Source of the DNA: JBEIHX01 sp040381075
Lineage (GTDB): Bacteria; Pseudomonadota; Alphaproteobacteria; Caulobacterales; Aquidulcibacteraceae
NCBI GenBank assembly: GCA_040381075.1
Contig: JBEIHX010000006.1
Coordinates: forward strand, 74,639 to 138,638
Direction: 5' to 3'
Length of the DNA: 64,000 nt
Positions 61,102 to 64,000 of the stretch are shown here, in pieces. Numbering within the stretch: position 1 is the first letter of the stretch; each line of letters starts with the position of its first letter. The position numbers and the translations under genes were made by a program. The notes beneath the pieces are model-generated. The model was given only the letters and a program-made list of their open reading frames with translations. It ran no database searches and was not told the DNA's origin.

Positions 61102-62028
61102 TCACGCAGGGGCTTTTGTCTTGCGTCCCCGGGGCGTGCGCCCGCAGGCGGCCCCAACAGCTGCAATGAAACTGCGCACATGGGCCGCCTCGATCGCATC
61201 GGCGCGGGCGACTGCGCAGATGGAAAACAGGGCTGGGCTCGGCAGCGGGGCGCTCGCCAGCGCTCGGTCTGCGATGAGGTTGGTGACCGCGGAGGCTGGG
61301 GCCAGCGTCAATAGATCGGTGTCTTCCACCATGTCTGCGCAGGCGCTGAGACTGGAAATCCGATACTTCGGAAAGCCATTGCGCCGGAGCATCGCAAGCT
61401 GGGACGGCGGCAACGTATTCTGAAAAAGACTGTCAAATCCCGCCACCACCCAATCGAAACGCAGCAGTGTCGAGAGCGAAAACTCCGAGCCTGTTGCGGG
61501 GTGGCCGCGCCGGAAGAGCACAGCGTAGGGCTCTGACACGATTTCCTTGATGGCGAGAGTCTTTCGATGGGGAAGCTGGCGGGCGACGTTGCGGTGAACC
61601 AGCAGCAGATCCGCCCGGCGATGCGTCAACTGCTCTGTGGCCAGCGCCGCCGTCATGGACTGCAGGTCGACATGCACCTCTGGATGTCTGGCGCGAAACG
61701 CGCGCAAAGCGCGATGCCCTAAGGCATCAAGTATGAACGGCCCGCAGATGATGTTTAGCCGGAGCGTTTCCGCAACCACCGCCGCCCGTACATCGTCCGC
61801 ATGGGCAAGCAGGTCCGGGGCAAGCAACAGGAACCGTTGTCCCGCTTCGGTTGGCGTCAGGGTGCGGGTCGTGCGGTCTATCAGGCGAAGGTTGAGGTCA
61901 TTTTCGAGGGTTCGGATGCTCTTCGTCATCGCCGAATGCGACAGTCCCAGCTCCTCAGCTGCTCGTGAGAAACTGCGCAAGCGGCAGACCGCCTCAAATC
62001 TGCGCACCAGGGCAAGATCGGATATCAT
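61102..62028 (-). CDS. LysR-family transcriptional regulator
   Basis: 308 residues from the ATG at 62028 (an ATG at 62064 would add twelve). The N-terminal winged helix-turn-helix reads LVRRFEAVCRLRSFSRAAEELGLSHSAMTKSIRTLENDL, then the effector domain from about residue 90. It is divergent from the sterol desaturase-family gene with an 86-base gap, the typical arrangement for a regulator of its neighbour. Effector unknown. Confidence 0.93.
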   Translation of the reverse strand: MISDLALVRRFEAVCRLRSFSRAAEELGLSHSAMTKSIRTLENDLNLRLIDRTTRTLTPTEAGQRFLLLAPDLLAHADDVRAAVVAETLRLNIICGPFILDALGHRALRAFRARHPEVHVDLQSMTAALATEQLTHRRADLLLVHRNVARQLPHRKTLAIKEIVSEPYAVLFRRGHPATGSEFSLSTLLRFDWVVAGFDSLFQNTLPPSQLAMLRRNGFPKYRISSLSACADMVEDTDLLTLAPASAVTNLIADRALASAPLPSPALFSICAVARADAIEAAHVRSFIAAVGAACGRTPRGRKTKAPA

Positions 62029-62061
62029 GTTCCGAAAAGTGCACAATCGACCACTATGATT

Positions 62062-62080
62062 CAATTGTTTTCCTCAATTG
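62062..62080. promoter_or_regulatory. Candidate LysR operator
   Basis: Inverted repeat CAATTG-N7-CAATTG centred in the divergent 86-base region. The inner ATTG-N7-CAAT has the T-N11-A form of LysR boxes. Located where it could repress the regulator and activate the desaturase gene. Confidence 0.5.
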
Positions 62081-62114
62081 CGAATGGCAGCCTGCTAACC
62101 GCGAGGACAGGCTC

Positions 62115-63056
62115 ATGAGCGTTCAACAGATAATGGATCTCCCCATCACGCTGATTTCGGTGGGGCTTTTCTTCGGGATGATGGGGGCCGAACTCATCGC
62201 TATCTTCATGCTGCGCGCGAAGGGAAAGTATGTTGCAAAGGACAGCGCACTAGGGATCTTTCTGGGCCTGATGAGCGAACCCGCGAATGCGCTGACGGCA
62301 TTCATCACATTTGGATTCCTGTCTCTGGCGAAACCGTTTCAGCTCACCGAATTGCCGGTCACCTGGGGGATGTTTCTGATTTGTTTTGTTCTCGATGATC
62401 TGCGATTTTACATTCATCATCGCATCGCCCATCGCTGTCGGTGGGTTTGGGCCATGCACGTCGTGCATCACTCAAGCCAGCAATACAATCTGTCCGTCGC
62501 CTTACGCCAATCCTGGACCAAACACTTTACCGGGACGATGCTGTTGAAGATACCGCTGGTTCTGATCGGCTTCGATCCAGCGCTCGTGACTTTCTGCGGC
62601 GTTCTTAACGCGACCTATCAGTTCTTTCTCCACACGGAAACCATCAACAAGCTGCCGCGCTGGTTCGAGGCTGTATTCAACACGCCGTCACACCACCGCG
62701 TCCACCATGGGACCAATCCGCGCTATCTCGACGCCAATTATGCGGGCACACTGATTATCTGGGATAGATTGTTCGGCACGTTTGTTGCTGAGGACGCCGC
62801 TGATCCGCCGGTCTATGGGTTGGTACAGAACATCCAAAGCTACAATCCAGTGGTCATTCTGTTCCGCGAGTATGCGAGCATCGCGCGCGACGTGTGCCAG
62901 CGCAGGCTGACCCTTGGGCAGAGGTTGGGGTATATGCTCGCGCCGCCCGGCTGGAGCCACGACAACTCACGGCTGACGAGCGGTGCGCTCATGCGGGAGG
63001 CCGGAGTCGTGCGCCGGCGAGGGCCCCGTCATGCGCGATCCGCCCAGGCGAATTGA
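62115..63056 (+). CDS. Sterol desaturase/fatty acid hydroxylase family protein
   Basis: 313 residues from the ATG at 62115. Membrane di-iron enzyme with the histidine boxes FYIHHRIAHRC, MHVVHHSSQQYN and SHHRVHHGTNP, all eight or more His present. Members hydroxylate or desaturate sterols, carotenoids, hopanoid or fatty chains. In non-sterol bacteria the substrate is usually unknown. Controlled probably by the divergent LysR protein, and followed by a membrane protein gene with an eight-base gap. Confidence 0.92.
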   Translation: MSVQQIMDLPITLISVGLFFGMMGAELIAIFMLRAKGKYVAKDSALGIFLGLMSEPANALTAFITFGFLSLAKPFQLTELPVTWGMFLICFVLDDLRFYIHHRIAHRCRWVWAMHVVHHSSQQYNLSVALRQSWTKHFTGTMLLKIPLVLIGFDPALVTFCGVLNATYQFFLHTETINKLPRWFEAVFNTPSHHRVHHGTNPRYLDANYAGTLIIWDRLFGTFVAEDAADPPVYGLVQNIQSYNPVVILFREYASIARDVCQRRLTLGQRLGYMLAPPGWSHDNSRLTSGALMREAGVVRRRGPRHARSAQAN

Positions 63057-63064
63057 CAGCTCCA

Positions 63065-63685
63065 ATGCCAGCGCACTTCGCTTTGTCAGAACTGGCGATT
63101 TGTCTTGTGGCTTGCTGGGGATCAGTTCGCCTGTGGCGCTGCGGATGGATGCTCGCCGCCCTTGGCGTCGCCCTGTTCGGGCTGGCGGCAATGGTCGGCA
63201 TCGGTCGAATACTGTTGGACGGCGACGCGGTCTTCGCATCAGCCCATCGCAGTGTCGCCCAGGCAGGGGGGACATTCGGCGTCGTCTTGATCGTTTCGGC
63301 GATTGCAGGACTGCGTGGGTGGAGGGCGCCGAACGTCGCTGTTGTGGTCGGAGCCGCTGCAGCGGCCAGCGTCGCCGCCTATCAGGCCAGCTTCGGCGGC
63401 GTTGTGTTCCTGGCGGTGCTCGCTGTCGGGGTCATAGCCCTTGCTGGGCTTCCGGGCGGAAACAACCGGATCATGACGTGCCTGGGTTTTGCGCTTATGG
63501 CGCCGAACATTCTTGTTGTGCGCCAAACAGAGCTCCTTGAGCCATCCATGCGGTGGCACGCATACCATCTCATTGTCGCGCTCTGGCTTGGTGTGGCCGT
63601 TGTGGCGCTTCTTTCAGCCCGCCCCCCTCTGATAGCGCCGACAGGAAGACGCCCCCAGTCCGGCGCGGTCAATCGGGGCCTCTGA
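63065..63685 (+). CDS. Six- or seven-helix membrane protein, unknown
   Basis: 206 residues from the ATG at 63065, eight bases after the desaturase stop. Hydrophobic segments with short loops throughout, and a conserved-looking MRWHAYHLIVALWLG near the end in which two His lie close to the membrane. I do not recognise the family. Operon position suggests a role with the desaturase-type enzyme, for example in lipid handling. Confidence 0.72.
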   Translation: MPAHFALSELAICLVACWGSVRLWRCGWMLAALGVALFGLAAMVGIGRILLDGDAVFASAHRSVAQAGGTFGVVLIVSAIAGLRGWRAPNVAVVVGAAAAASVAAYQASFGGVVFLAVLAVGVIALAGLPGGNNRIMTCLGFALMAPNILVVRQTELLEPSMRWHAYHLIVALWLGVAVVALLSARPPLIAPTGRRPQSGAVNRGL

Positions 63686-63865
63686 GACATCGCGCATAAT
63701 CCCCCCGGCAGGGATCTGTCGCCGGGGCCTTGCGTTGGCGCTCGCACGCGGCGCCGCCTGTCGTGGCAGCGGCGGTTCATCCGCTTTTCTCAGCCGCATA
63801 TCCTGGCCGCCTGGCGGAGCAAGACGCACGTGACGCCTGCGAACACGCCCTGCGCGTCAGTCTAG

Positions 63866-64000
63866 GGAATCTCTGAACAAGTCTGAGGATTCCCACTTGC
63901 TGCGAAGCAGTCCATGGTGATGTGGGTTTACCGGGATGCGGACCGATGCGGCAAACGACTTTCGCGACTATGGGGTTTGATCGTTACGCCAAGACGACGC
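63866..64000 (+). mobile_element. IS5-family insertion sequence, left end only
   Basis: The terminal sequence begins GGAATCTCTGAACAAGTCT after CTAG, a form common at IS5-type ends, and leads 80 bases later to the transposase start. The right end lies outside the window. Confidence 0.65.
63946..64000 (+). CDS. IS5-family transposase, 3' end outside window
   Basis: Only the first 18 codons are present: MRQTTF followed by GFDRYAKTT, the well known N-terminus of IS5-type transposases (MRQTTFADxGFxRYxKxTR). The frame is open to the end of the window. Confidence 0.75.
   Translation, partial: MRQTTFATMGFDRYAKTT

Overview
The window is a GC-rich chromosomal segment, most probably from an alphaproteobacterium of the Caulobacterales/Maricaulales type. 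The evidence is neighbourhood and family content, not rRNA: a panB, yfgM-like, bamB, der block; a dnaB, alr, (mlaE, mlaF), radA, cvpA, purF, SDR block; a DivJ-like histidine kinase; a DUF3297 protein; and an exbB, exbD, exbD, tonB operon. The genus assignment is inference.

Layout. 1-0.8 kb: 3' part of an M48 metalloprotease. 0.9-9.6 kb: a tightly overlapping plus-strand operon with an SbtA-family permease, a PII-like protein, and a complete but very divergent Mrp/Mbh-type membrane complex (E, F, G, MbhD-like, B, C, two antiporter-like subunits, a small membrane protein and a third antiporter-like subunit). 9.6-13.9 kb: sufE, a secreted repeat protein, a DivJ-like kinase and a GIY-YIG protein. 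14.1-18.6 kb: panB, yfgM-like, bamB, der. 18.9-27.7 kb: minus-strand housekeeping block. 28.2-34.0 kb: small stress and hypothetical genes, a degenerate DUF262/DUF1524 protein and aqpZ. 34.6-37.0 kb: TonB energising operon with a clear terminator. 37.2-38.7 kb: fluoride channel crcB behind a candidate fluoride riboswitch, then an RluC-type synthase. 38.7-48.3 kb: a CpeT-like lipoprotein with a Tat amine oxidase, a CoA-transferase, a TRAP transporter, an MHS-type MFS transporter and a Tat-exported nitrilase-like protein. 48.4-53.9 kb: sppA, tRNA-Pro, tRNA-Gln and an island of decayed transposon genes (IS1595 transposase, TnpB-like nuclease). 54.0-63.7 kb: FucP-type sugar transporter, YhaO/YhaN nuclease-ATPase pair, LysR regulator divergent from a sterol desaturase-family gene, and a membrane protein. 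The last ~135 bases are the left end of an IS5-family element.

The best candidate for an undescribed system is the 0.9-9.6 kb operon. An Na+-dependent bicarbonate-type permease and its PII-like regulator sit directly ahead of an Mrp-like complex. By eye alignment, all three antiporter-like subunits have lost the TM5 Glu and the TM7 and TM8 Lys that carry ions in MrpA/MrpD/NuoL/N. The F, G and C subunits have also lost family hallmark residues. The gene order survives and the overlapping ORFs are intact, so the complex is probably made but may not work as an ordinary Na+/H+ antiporter.

Secondary points of interest are the nitrilase-like protein with Ser at the catalytic Cys position, the CpeT-like/amine-oxidase envelope operon, the candidate fluoride riboswitch, the decayed TnpB-like gene, and GC-rich minisatellites at four places. 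All family calls and alignments were made by eye without database searches.
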